Positions 34,639 to 42,029 of a stretch of 64,000 nucleotides of DNA are shown in pieces. Each line of letters opens with the position of its first letter. Position 1 is the first letter of the stretch. This stretch comes from Uliginosibacterium sp. 31-16. Lineage in GTDB: Bacteria; Pseudomonadota; Gammaproteobacteria; Burkholderiales; Rhodocyclaceae. Both the position numbers and the translations under genes were made by a program. The DNA lies in assembly GCF_030730865.1 (NCBI RefSeq), contig NZ_JAVALZ010000001.1:1488001-1552000 (forward strand). The letters run 5' to 3'. The notes under the pieces were generated by a model. The model did no database searches. It saw nothing but the letters and a program-made list of their open reading frames with translations, and had not been told where the DNA came from.

Positions 34639-35883
34639 TCAGACGTGGCGCAGGGCCGTGACGGGGTCCATGTTCGCCGCCCGCCAGGCCGGCTGCAGGC
34701 TGGCCAGGGCGGAGACCAGAATCGCCAGACCAAGCACCAGCAACACTTCGCCCGTAGCCAGCACCGGCACCAGCGCCAGCGCGTTGCGGCCGAAGGTGAA
34801 ACTGATGGGCCAGACATGGAAGATGGCAACCAGTGCATAGCTGATGGCGACGCCGGCGACGGCGCCTACCAGACCGAGCAGAAGACCTTCGCCGAGGAAG
34901 ATGCCCATGATCTTGCCGGGCCTGGTGCCGATAGCGGCCAGCGTGCCGATTTCGCGGATGCGTTCATACACGGCCATCAGCATTACGTTCATCACACTCA
35001 CCAGCACGATGGCGATCAGCATCACGCGGATGAAGAGGGTCATCATGTCGATCATCTTGACGATGGTGGCAAAGGGCGACAGTTCTTTCCATGAGTGCAG
35101 TTCCGTCGCCGGCTTGTCTTCCTTGTTGCGGATCGTATCGAGCTGCGTGGCGAGGCCTTGCTGCACGCGTTCGAGCATATTGATGTTCTTCAGGCGTACA
35201 GCGATTTCCATGACCTCAGGTTTTTCCATGCGCAGCAACTCGCGGGCATCCTTGATGTGGATGTAGCCATCACGTCCGCCCGGACCGGTCACCTGATCAA
35301 GGATGCCGCGTACGGTGAAGGGCCGCGCATTGACCGAGCCGGAGGCGTTGGTGACGACCAGCACCACCGAGTCCCCTACCTTCACCTTCAGACCACGCGC
35401 CAGCAGCGTTGGCAACAACAGTTCGCCTTCCTTGACCAGCGGGCCGATTTTCTCGCCATCCAGGATGCGATTGCGCAGGGCCGGCACGGTAGTGTCTTCG
35501 GCTTCAGGTTCGATGCCGTTGAGGCGAATTGCACTGGTCTCCGCATAGTTGGAGAACATCGCGCCCATCTTCACGCGTTTCGAATACGCAGCAACATCCG
35601 GATTGGCCTTGAGGAAGTCCTCGACCTTGCTCACGGCATTGGGTTGCAGGTTCAGGTTCAGCGGCGAGTTGTCCGTCGCGGCCTGATAGCCTTTGCGGTG
35701 TACCTGCAGGTGGCCGAGCATGCTGTCGGTGATCTCGCCGACCATGGTCTGCTTGAAGGCACCGGCACTTGCCACGAAGATCAGCAAGGCGACGACGCCC
35801 AGAGTGATCAGGCCCGCTGTGAGCAGGGTGCGACGGCGATAGCGCAGCAGGTTGCGCGCCGACAGTTTCAGGGTGGCGATCAT
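34639..35883 (-). CDS. FtsX/LolC-type ABC transporter permease
   Basis: A 414-residue permease. The N-terminal helix ('TAGLITLGVVALLIFVASAG') precedes a large periplasmic MacB-type domain (about 45-270), and three C-terminal helices follow: 'LFIRVMLIAIVLVSVMNVML', 'LGLVGAVAGVAISYALVAIF' and 'LVLGLAILVSALASLQPAWR'. 'VYERIREIGTLAAIGTRPGK' is the conserved coupling motif of FtsX-family permeases. It overlaps the ATPase gene by 4 bases. The type is a mechanotransmission ABC transporter as in LolCDE and MacB. Confidence 0.92.
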   Translation of the reverse strand: MIATLKLSARNLLRYRRRTLLTAGLITLGVVALLIFVASAGAFKQTMVGEITDSMLGHLQVHRKGYQAATDNSPLNLNLQPNAVSKVEDFLKANPDVAAYSKRVKMGAMFSNYAETSAIRLNGIEPEAEDTTVPALRNRILDGEKIGPLVKEGELLLPTLLARGLKVKVGDSVVLVVTNASGSVNARPFTVRGILDQVTGPGGRDGYIHIKDARELLRMEKPEVMEIAVRLKNINMLERVQQGLATQLDTIRNKEDKPATELHSWKELSPFATIVKMIDMMTLFIRVMLIAIVLVSVMNVMLMAVYERIREIGTLAAIGTRPGKIMGIFLGEGLLLGLVGAVAGVAISYALVAIFHVWPISFTFGRNALALVPVLATGEVLLVLGLAILVSALASLQPAWRAANMDPVTALRHV

Positions 35884-36569
35884 TGTTGAGCTCCTTGGCG
35901 TGAGAGCAGGCCGTCTTCAAGGATGAAGGTGACTTCGGCTTCGCCCATGATCTTCGGGTCGTGGGTGGAGAACACGAAGGTCGTGCCCGATTCATCGCGC
36001 ATCTGCTTCATCAGATTCAGGATGCGGTAAGCAGTGTCGTGATCGAGATTCGCAGTCGGTTCGTCGGCCAGCACCAGCTTGGGTTCGCCGACCAAGGCGC
36101 GGGCCACGGCTACGCGCTGCTTCTGCCCGCCGGAGAGCTGATCCGGACGCTTGTGTGCCTGATCCGCCATGCCCACGGCTTCGAGGATTTTCATCACGCG
36201 CTCGCGCCGCTTGCTTTCTGCCCAGCCGCGCACCATCAGCAGCGGGTACTCCACATTTTCGTAGGCGGTCAGTACCGGCACCAGATTGAAATCCTGGAAT
36301 ACGAAGCCCAGATGCTCGCCGCGGAATGCTGCAGCGGCATTGCGCGAGAGCCTGGCGACTTCTGTGTCATTAACCAGCAAGGTGCCGCTGCTGGGGTGAT
36401 CGAGACAGCCGATCAGGTTCAGCATCGTCGACTTGCCACTGCCCGAGGGGCCAACGATGGCGACGAAAGCCGACTTCTCGATCTCGAAATCAATGCCTTT
36501 CAAAGCCGGTACGTCGATCTCGCCGACGCGGTAATTCTTCTTGATTGCGGTGGCTTGGATCAGGGCCAT
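35880..36569 (-). CDS. LolD/MacB-type ABC transporter ATP-binding protein
   Basis: A 229-residue ATPase with Walker A 'GPSGSGKSTMLN', Q-loop 'FVFQDFNLVPVLTAYENV', signature 'LSGGQKQRVAVARALV' and Walker B 'LVLADEPTANLD', followed by 'FVFSTHDPKIM' (H-loop). The pattern is that of the LolD/MacB group. It is the first gene of the four-gene operon with permease, LolA-like and barrel proteins, coupled to the permease by an ATGA overlap. Confidence 0.95.
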   Translation of the reverse strand: MALIQATAIKKNYRVGEIDVPALKGIDFEIEKSAFVAIVGPSGSGKSTMLNLIGCLDHPSSGTLLVNDTEVARLSRNAAAAFRGEHLGFVFQDFNLVPVLTAYENVEYPLLMVRGWAESKRRERVMKILEAVGMADQAHKRPDQLSGGQKQRVAVARALVGEPKLVLADEPTANLDHDTAYRILNLMKQMRDESGTTFVFSTHDPKIMGEAEVTFILEDGLLSRQGAQQ

Positions 36570-36598
36570 TTTTGTCTCCTGAGAAAATAGGGGGCGTC

Positions 36599-36618
36599 AT
36601 CCCGGCGAAGACCGGGAT
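36599..36618. repeat. small palindrome upstream of the ABC operon
   Basis: ATCCCGG (36599-36605) and CCGGGAT (36612-36618) around a CGAAGA loop form the CCCGGCGAAGACCGGG-type palindrome found dispersed in many proteobacterial genomes. It lies between the helical protein stop and the ATPase start. Confidence 0.6.
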
Positions 36619-36670
36619 CCAGTGCTGCGTGATCTGGACTTCGACCTTGCCCGGAGTGTCGCGATTGGAA

Positions 36671-37384
36671 TCAGCCGAACTTGATGAACATCCTGGAGTA
36701 GGGCACTTTTACCTTGCCCAAAGCTGCTTTGACCTTAGCCTCATCATTGGAAAACAGTGCTGCCTTGAGGTCTGCCACCGACTTCTGGACAGCCGCGAGC
36801 ATCGCGTTGAATTCCTCGTTCCTTGCATAGTCAGACGGGGCTTCTGTCTTGAGGCGAGCCGCGAGGAACTCCAGTGCGCCGGTCTGAGCGGTCAGTTCCT
36901 GAATGCCATTGGGGCCGGCCAGTGTTCTGGCTCCATCATTCAGCACGAGCTCCATCTGGGCGTGATAGGCGTTCATGTGGTCGCTATAGACAATCACGTC
37001 ATTGCGATGGCGCATGTCTGCCATGATGTCGCGGGCATGCTCCAGGGTTTCATGCGCCTCGGTGAGCGCGTTCTTCGCAATCTCGGCGGCAGCCTTGTCG
37101 TAGACCTTGCTGACTCCCGCCAGCGAGCTGGCGAATTCCGTGTCGCGGTCATACGGGGCGGGCGGCGTGGCACCGAATTTCGTGGCGATGGCGCTCCAGG
37201 TCTGGCGTGCCTGGTCGATGGCCTGCTGTGCCTCTGTCTGAGAATTGCTGTTGGTCTTGAACAAGGCGACGCGATAGGGTGCGTAAGCCTTTTGCATCGC
37301 ATCGGTGACGGGGTCGGCGGCACTGGCGAGACTGCTGAACAGCATGGTGCCGATCAGCAGAGCGAGTGTTTGCTTGAATGTCAT
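36671..37384 (-). CDS. helical periplasmic protein, unknown
   Basis: A 237-residue protein. A signal peptide (1-22, 'LALLIGTMLFSSLASA') is followed by an almost entirely helical sequence ('ALTEAHETLEHARDIMADMR', 'MNAYHAQMELVLNDGARTLA', 'EEFNAMLAAVQKSVADLKAA'). His and Met residues occur at positions recalling four-helix bundles of the cytochrome b562/c' type, but no CxxCH haem motif exists. The family is not recognised. It precedes the ABC operon on the same strand by 101 bases, so a link is possible but not shown. Confidence 0.7.
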   Translation of the reverse strand: MTFKQTLALLIGTMLFSSLASAADPVTDAMQKAYAPYRVALFKTNSNSQTEAQQAIDQARQTWSAIATKFGATPPAPYDRDTEFASSLAGVSKVYDKAAAEIAKNALTEAHETLEHARDIMADMRHRNDVIVYSDHMNAYHAQMELVLNDGARTLAGPNGIQELTAQTGALEFLAARLKTEAPSDYARNEEFNAMLAAVQKSVADLKAALFSNDEAKVKAALGKVKVPYSRMFIKFG

Positions 37385-37624
37385 GATCTTCTCCGTGGCG
37401 AAATGCAGTGATTGCAGTGTGGCCCGTCACGGAGAAGAAAGTGTTAGCGCCGCGTCAGCGTTTGTAAGCGGATGTAAAGAAAATGCAATTGTGTTGCCGA
37501 ATGGCGCGCCATGCGGGCTGTGCCCGGTACGTAGTTCGGCTCGTCAAGGAGATAAGCCATCGCCAGCAACAGGCCCGCTTCAAAGCTGGCGGGTGCCGCG
37601 ATGTGCATGCACTGCCAGCGTGAC

Positions 37625-37843
37625 TCAGCTAAACGCCCCCACAAACACCAGACCTGTGCCCGCGAGCTGAAGCAGGAACGGGTTTCTCGCAACATCCCAA
37701 TGCAGGATCAGAAATGCCAGCGATGCCGGCGCAAAGAGAAAGCAGGCGAGCCCCCAGACGAGGCTGGTTCTGAATGCGGCAATCAGGGTTCCGATGCCAC
37801 CCACAAAAATCAGGGCGACGCCCAGAAACATCAGTACTGGCAT
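37625..37843 (-). CDS. small two-to-three-helix membrane protein, unknown
   Basis: A 72-residue hydrophobic protein: 'VLMFLGVALIFVGGIGTLIA', 'SLVWGLACFLFAPASLAFLI' and 'FLLQLAGTGLVFVGAFS'. ATG 37843 has AAAGGA about 8 bases upstream. No function can be assigned. It is followed by non-coding sequence and preceded by a 322-base region containing palindromic element K. Confidence 0.65.
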   Translation of the reverse strand: MPVLMFLGVALIFVGGIGTLIAAFRTSLVWGLACFLFAPASLAFLILHWDVARNPFLLQLAGTGLVFVGAFS

Positions 37844-38165
37844 GAAACATCCTTTGGTTGCCGAGGGCGCTTGCCCGGTTAAAAAACAAGGAGAGTGAGG
37901 CGCGAAGCGACCCGCCATGAACGGCAACGGCTGGCGAAGTGACGGGGGGCGCTGTGCCCGGGACCCACTCTGGCGGTATCGACCGCGATCTCGCTGGCCG
38001 TCCGCTCGCACCCGCGCTGCGCCATTCTAAGCCTTTGGCATTTGAAATCGCAAAGCCGCATGCGACGGATCTCTCCGGCATGCCTGTCTGGAAAGGGCCG
38101 TTCGATGCGTTTCTTCAGGGTGGATGGCTGCAAAGTCTTGTTGGGGGCGGCTCTGCGGCGAGGAT
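37844..38165. other. 322-base non-coding region
   Basis: It contains palindromic element K (38049-38157) and, at about 37885-38030, a GC-rich stretch without recognisable genes or motifs. No frame here shows family character. Confidence 0.5.
38049..38157. repeat. palindromic element K
   Basis: Outer arms CGCAAAGCCGC (38049-38059) and GCGGCTCTGCG (38147-38157) pair with one mismatch that is G.U on the minus strand. Inside, CTCTCCGGCATGCC resembles the inner arms of elements D and E. It lies 3' of the CoA-binding protein gene. Confidence 0.65.
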
Positions 38166-38528
38166 CTAGAATTGCCGGGTGCGTAGCAGCACGAGGGTGC
38201 AGGCTTCGAGGTGCGGGATGCCGGCTGCGTCGAGGCGTGTATAGGCATCCGGGTTCTCGGTGCCGGGGTTGAAGATCACGCGTTTGGGTTTGAGCGCGAC
38301 GATGGCGTCGAGCAGTTCGCCCTGTCTTGCCGGGCCGACGTACATCGTCACGGTGTCGACCGGGCCTTTGACGTCTGCCGGGGTGGCGACGGCGGGGCGG
38401 CCTTCGATCTCGGCGACAGCCGGGGCGACCGGCAGGGTTTCATGGCCGTACTCGGCCAGCATTTTCATGGCCTTGTTGGAATAGCGCTCGGGATTATTGC
38501 TGGCGCCAATGACGACGACTCGTTCCAT
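38166..38528 (-). CDS. CoA-binding domain protein (YccU-like)
   Basis: A 120-residue single Rossmann domain of the CoA_binding_2 family. 'MERVVVIGASNNPERYSNKA' carries the glycine-rich loop, followed by 'VATPADVKGPVDTVTMYVGP' and 'PKRVIFNPGTENPDAYTRLD'. ATG 38528 is supported by GAGAGAAGA upstream. It is the last gene of the trxC-DUF2141-CoADR operon, 13 bases after the reductase stop. Proximity to a CoA-disulfide reductase suggests it deals with CoA-thiol chemistry. Confidence 0.88.
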   Translation of the reverse strand: MERVVVIGASNNPERYSNKAMKMLAEYGHETLPVAPAVAEIEGRPAVATPADVKGPVDTVTMYVGPARQGELLDAIVALKPKRVIFNPGTENPDAYTRLDAAGIPHLEACTLVLLRTRQF

Positions 38529-38541
38529 TCTTCTCTCCTCT

Positions 38542-40209
38542 TCAGGCTGCGGGCAGTTTGCCCGGTGAGCGCGGATCGATGTTGCCGCGCATGCCGCCGC
38601 TGAAACTGGTGACATCGAAACCTTCCTGCGCGAGCAGGCGGGCGGCGAAGTAGCTCATTTTGCCGAAGGCGCAGACGGTGACGACGGGGCGGCTGCGGTC
38701 GAGTTTATCAAGACTGGCGCGCAGGGTCGGGAAGGGAATGTTGATGACCGTGCCCGGCACGGGGAAGGCTTCGGCGAGCGGCTTGGGGCGTACGTCTACA
38801 ATCTGCACCTGAGGGTCGGCGGGCAATGCGCTGGTGTGGCGCACCAGACCGTCGCGGCGGTTGCAGGCGGCGAAGCCGGCGAGGTTGATCACATCCTTGG
38901 CGGCGCCGAAGGGCGGAGCGTAGGCTAATTCGAGGTGGCACAGGTCGTCGATGGTCATGCCGCCGAGAATGGCGGTGGCGAGTACGTCGAGACGCTTGTC
39001 GATACCCTCGAAGCCGGTGACCTGGGCGCCCAGGAGTTGCCCGCTGTCGGGGGCCCAGATGATCTTCAGGGTCAGTGGTCTGGCGCCGGGGTAGTAGCCG
39101 GCGTGGTGCTCGGCGTTCACCGTGACGCTCTGGTACGGTTTGCCGGCTGTGGCCAGGCGCTTTTCGCTCCAGCCGGTGATGCCGGCAGCGACCTCGAAAC
39201 CGCGCACGATGGCGGTGCCGAGCGAACCGGGGTAGGGGCGGGCCGTGGCAGGCATGAAGAGGTGATCGGCGGCGGCGCGGCCCTGCCGGTTGGCGGGGCC
39301 GCCCATTGGCACGTTGACCGGGCTGTCGAGCACGCGGTCGCGGGTCTGCACCGCGTCGCCAGCGGCGTAAATGGCCGGGTCCGAGGTCTGCATGAATTCA
39401 TTGACGACGATGTGGCCGCGCGGGCCGAGTTCCAGTCCGGCGGCGCGGGCGAGCTCGGTGTCGGGCTTGACGCCGATGGAGAGAATGACCAGATCGGCAT
39501 CCAGCTGCTTGCCGGAGTTGAGGTGGCAGCGCAGGTGACCATCCTGCGGCTCGAAGCGCGCCACGCCGTCGCCCAGGGTGATGCCGATGTCGTGATGGCG
39601 CAACTCGGATTCGAGCAGTGCCGTCATGGGTGCATCGAGCTGCGGGAAGATCTGCGTCTGCAGTTCCACCATCTCGACGGAAAGGCCCTTGTGGCGTAGC
39701 TGCTCGGCCATCTCGATGCCGATGAAGCCGGCGCCGATCACCACGGCGCGTTGGCCTTCGGCGGTGGCGGCGACGATGCCGTCCATATCCTGCAGGTTGC
39801 GCAGGGTGTGGATGCGTGCGTCGGCGATGCCGGGTAGCGCCGGGCGTAGCGGCGAGGCGCCGGGGGCGAGCATCAGGGCGTCGTAGCGGATCCATTCATG
39901 GCGTCCGTCGGCGAGATATTTCACCTCCACCTGACGCGTGGTACGGTCGATCTGCAGGGCTTCGCAGCCGGTGCGTACGTCCAGATTCAGCAGGGCTTTC
40001 AGCGAGGCCGGCGTCTGCACGGCCAGTGCGTTGCGATCGGCAATCTCGCCGCCCACGTAGTACGGCAGGCCGCAGTTGGCAAATGAAACGTCCGGACCGC
40101 GCTCGATCATGATGATCTCGGCGTGTTCAGCCAGGCGGCGGGCGCGCGCAGCACAGGAGGCGCCGGCGGCGACCCCGCCAATGACCAGCAAACGGATTGG
40201 TGCATTCAT
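38542..40209 (-). CDS. CoA-disulfide reductase / persulfide reductase with C-terminal rhodanese domain
   Basis: A 555-residue flavoprotein. The N-terminal FAD motif 'LLVIGGVAAGASCAARARRL' and the single active-site Cys46 in 'VSFANCGLPYYVGGE' mark the CoA-disulfide-reductase group. 'GQRAVVIGAGFIGIEMAEQL' is the NAD(P)H site. After a dimerisation domain ('LELAYAPPFGAAKDVINLAG') comes a rhodanese domain whose Cys (~513) lies in 'VVTVCAFGKMSYFAARLL'. Fusions of this type reduce CoA disulfide or persulfides with NADH. The operon with thioredoxin 2 supports a sulfane-sulfur or disulfide-stress role. Confidence 0.93.
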   Translation of the reverse strand: MNAPIRLLVIGGVAAGASCAARARRLAEHAEIIMIERGPDVSFANCGLPYYVGGEIADRNALAVQTPASLKALLNLDVRTGCEALQIDRTTRQVEVKYLADGRHEWIRYDALMLAPGASPLRPALPGIADARIHTLRNLQDMDGIVAATAEGQRAVVIGAGFIGIEMAEQLRHKGLSVEMVELQTQIFPQLDAPMTALLESELRHHDIGITLGDGVARFEPQDGHLRCHLNSGKQLDADLVILSIGVKPDTELARAAGLELGPRGHIVVNEFMQTSDPAIYAAGDAVQTRDRVLDSPVNVPMGGPANRQGRAAADHLFMPATARPYPGSLGTAIVRGFEVAAGITGWSEKRLATAGKPYQSVTVNAEHHAGYYPGARPLTLKIIWAPDSGQLLGAQVTGFEGIDKRLDVLATAILGGMTIDDLCHLELAYAPPFGAAKDVINLAGFAACNRRDGLVRHTSALPADPQVQIVDVRPKPLAEAFPVPGTVINIPFPTLRASLDKLDRSRPVVTVCAFGKMSYFAARLLAQEGFDVTSFSGGMRGNIDPRSPGKLPAA

Positions 40210-40233
40210 GACAGATCCTTTCGGCGGAAGGGT

Positions 40234-40665
40234 TCAGTACTTCAGCTGGACGCTGATCCGGCCGCCGGTGGCGGGCTGGTCAAAGGCGCTGTCGGCGAAG
40301 GCGGGCGGACCGAAGACCTTGGGATTGTTGGAAAGACCGTAGCCTTCGAGCGGGAACATGCCCAGGCGAAGATCCAGTTTGTCGTTGGCATTTTCGTCGT
40401 GATAAGCCATCAGGGCGTAGCGTCCGGCGGGCAGATCCTCGAAGCGCAGCAACGCCTTGCCGGGCTGGGCCAGTACAGCCAGCACGCGGAAGGCCTGGGC
40501 TTCCTTGCGGAATGCATCTTCCGCGCGATACAGGCTCAGACGCAGCTTGCCGGTGGCGTTGCGCACGCCGGCAAGTTCCACCTCCAGCGTGCCGTTAGCG
40601 GGCGTCTGCGCGGCGGCGGTGCCAGCCCAGACCAGCAGGAGGAGGGACAGTGCATGTTTCATCAT
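40234..40665 (-). CDS. DUF2141 secreted protein
   Basis: A 143-residue protein with a signal peptide ('LLLLVWAGTAAA') and a DUF2141 beta-sandwich: 'GTLEVELAGVRNATGKLRLS', 'FEDLPAGRYALMAYHDENAN' and 'DKLDLRLGMFPLEGYGLSNN'. 'YHDENANDKLD' resembles a calcium-binding loop. The function of the family is unknown. It starts 4 bases after the trxC stop; a second ATG one codon on (40662) is also possible. Its place between trxC and a CoADR gene is unusual for this family. Confidence 0.85.
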   Translation of the reverse strand: MMKHALSLLLLVWAGTAAAQTPANGTLEVELAGVRNATGKLRLSLYRAEDAFRKEAQAFRVLAVLAQPGKALLRFEDLPAGRYALMAYHDENANDKLDLRLGMFPLEGYGLSNNPKVFGPPAFADSAFDQPATGGRISVQLKY

Positions 40666-40669
40666 GTGT

Positions 40670-41095
40670 TCATTCCAGATAAGGGGTGACCCAGCGCACG
40701 ATTTCCGGCGCCGGGCGGGCACCGGCTTCGCGAGCCACTTCGTGACCGGTCCTGAAGATCGCCAGGGTGGGAATGCTGCGAATGCCGAAGCGGGCGGCAA
40801 GCGCCGGCTGTGCTTCGGTGTCCACCTTGGCCAGCACGGCGCGGCCGTGCAGTTGCCGGGCCGCTTCGGCGTACATCGGCGCCATGCTGCGGCAGGGGCC
40901 GCACCAGGGGGCCCAGAAGTCGACCATCACCGGCAGGCCGCTGCGCGCGATTACGGCGTCGAAGTTGTCCGTCGTGAGCTCGACGGGCTCAGGTGGCAGG
41001 ATGGGGTGTTTGCAGGCACCGCAAACCGGGCCATCCTGCAGGCGCTCGGTGGGCACACGATTGATCGCTTTGCAACGGGAGCAGACGATTTCCAT
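40670..41095 (-). CDS. trxC: thioredoxin 2 (TrxC) with N-terminal zinc motif
   Basis: A 141-residue thioredoxin. The N-terminal zinc ribbon uses Cys5, Cys8, Cys25 and Cys28 ('CSRC', 'CGAC'). The thioredoxin fold follows, with active site WCGPC (64-68) and cis-Pro in 'IRSIPTLAIF'. Zinc-binding TrxC is typically induced by oxidative stress. ATG 41095 is preceded by AAGGAG; a TTG two codons upstream is weaker. It heads a four-gene redox operon with a clear promoter (41122-41150). Confidence 0.95.
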   Translation of the reverse strand: MEIVCSRCKAINRVPTERLQDGPVCGACKHPILPPEPVELTTDNFDAVIARSGLPVMVDFWAPWCGPCRSMAPMYAEAARQLHGRAVLAKVDTEAQPALAARFGIRSIPTLAIFRTGHEVAREAGARPAPEIVRWVTPYLE

Positions 41096-41120
41096 GAGCA
41101 ACTCCTTGTTGAGTTGTTGA

Positions 41121-41140
41121 AACTATACTGCTATGTAGTT
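41121..41140. promoter_or_regulatory. imperfect palindrome overlapping the trxC -10 element
   Basis: AACTATAC-TGCT-ATGTAGTT matches its reverse complement at six of eight positions per arm. It covers the -10 box and spacer of the trxC promoter, the expected place for a repressor operator. The regulator is not identified. Confidence 0.45.
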
Positions 41141-41150
41141 ATAAAGTAAA
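41122..41150 (-). promoter_or_regulatory. sigma-70 promoter of the trxC operon
   Basis: On the minus strand, -35 TTTACT (41145-41150) and -10 TATAGT (41122-41127) are separated by 17 bases. This AT-rich patch stands out against the GC-rich surroundings, 27 bases upstream of the trxC ATG. Confidence 0.7.
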
Positions 41151-41276
41151 TATTTGGCCTTGTCACGTCATCAGGGTGCCGCGTCACTCTGGTTGGTCTG
41201 AAGAGGGGCAGAAGGAACGCTTGCCGACCTGCCGTGCAGGCAGCGGAGGAGTTCTGCGACGGGGTGCCTGAAGATT

Positions 41277-41329
41277 CGCCTGCAGCAATGATCTTCAGGC
41301 GGGCTCGTCCGGGATCATTGCTGCAGGCG
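41277..41329. repeat. palindromic element J (17-bp perfect stem)
   Basis: CGCCTGCAGCAATGATC (41277-41293) and GATCATTGCTGCAGGCG (41313-41329) are exact complements around a 19-base loop. Flanking CTGAAGA and GGAGAGGTCCGC segments tie it to the dispersed family. It lies 3' of the DksA-like gene. Confidence 0.75.
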
Positions 41330-41399
41330 GGTTTCTGGGTAGAGCGGCCGGAGAGGTCCGCTGGAGGCGGGTTTCAGCCCGGCAATGCGCGGGCTGCCT

Positions 41400-41822
41400 T
41401 TAGCCGCCCTGCATCTTGCGGCGGATTTCGTGGCGCTCCTGCGCTTCGACGCTGTAGGTGGCCGTCGGGCGGGCGATCAGGCGGGCGATGCCGATGGGCT
41501 CGCCACTCTCTTCACACCAGCCGTAGCTGTTGTTGTCGATGCGTGCAATCGCTTCGTCGATCTTGTGCAGCAGCTTGCGTTCGCGGTCGCGCACGCGCAG
41601 CTCCAGGGTGTGATCTTCTTCCTGCGAGGCACGGTCGGCCGGGTCCGGCGTGGCGACATAGTCCTGCAGATGTTCGGTGGTGTTGTGTGCGGATTCGAGC
41701 AGAGCATCGCGCTCGGCGACCAGGCGGGCGCGGAAGAATGCGAGCTGGGCAGGCGACATGTATTCATCGGCCGGCGCGGCGAGAATCTGCTTTTCAGTGA
41801 GCAGTTTGCTGCCTGGGTTCAT
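41400..41822 (-). CDS. DksA-type RNA polymerase-binding protein, zinc cysteines mostly lost
   Basis: A 140-residue DksA/TraR-family protein binding the RNA-polymerase secondary channel, with ppGpp in the stringent response. The coiled-coil tip 'DPADRASQEED' has Asp60 and Asp63 (E. coli D71/D74 equivalents) and Ala65. The C-terminal zinc-finger region keeps only Cys103 ('WCEESGEPIGIARLIARPTA'); the other three positions are Glu/Ser, Tyr/Ser and Ala ('YSVEAQERHE'). Zinc-independent DksA variants are known in other proteobacteria. Whether this is the main DksA or a paralogue cannot be told from the window. Confidence 0.92.
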   Translation of the reverse strand: MNPGSKLLTEKQILAAPADEYMSPAQLAFFRARLVAERDALLESAHNTTEHLQDYVATPDPADRASQEEDHTLELRVRDRERKLLHKIDEAIARIDNNSYGWCEESGEPIGIARLIARPTATYSVEAQERHEIRRKMQGG

Positions 41823-42029
41823 CGTTGCGTCCCTTGTTCATGTCATGTGTTGATCGGGCCAAGCGCTTGTCCTGACCGACAGTGCGAGCAGACAGAGCTG
41901 TCTGGTCGTGACTCACCATACACTGCCGCCTGACCGGACTCAAGACATTGGCAATGGCAGGGGCAAAGGCGGCGCGAAACCGCCCTTTAGAGCGTGGTAC
42001 GGCAACAACATCATTGCGCTGTTGCGGGT

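Larger units (their letters stand above)
41096..41399. other. 304-base region between dksA-like gene and trxC
   Basis: It contains the trxC promoter with an overlapping dyad, and palindromic element J with a 17-bp perfect stem at 41277-41329, followed by a GCCGGAGAGGTCCGC segment of the same family. No coding frame is credible. Confidence 0.6.

Noticed and set aside
37444-37695. 83-codon minus-strand open frame after the helical protein gene
   Set aside because: Composition is unlike neighbours, it overlaps the end of the small membrane protein gene, it has no ribosome site and no family character.
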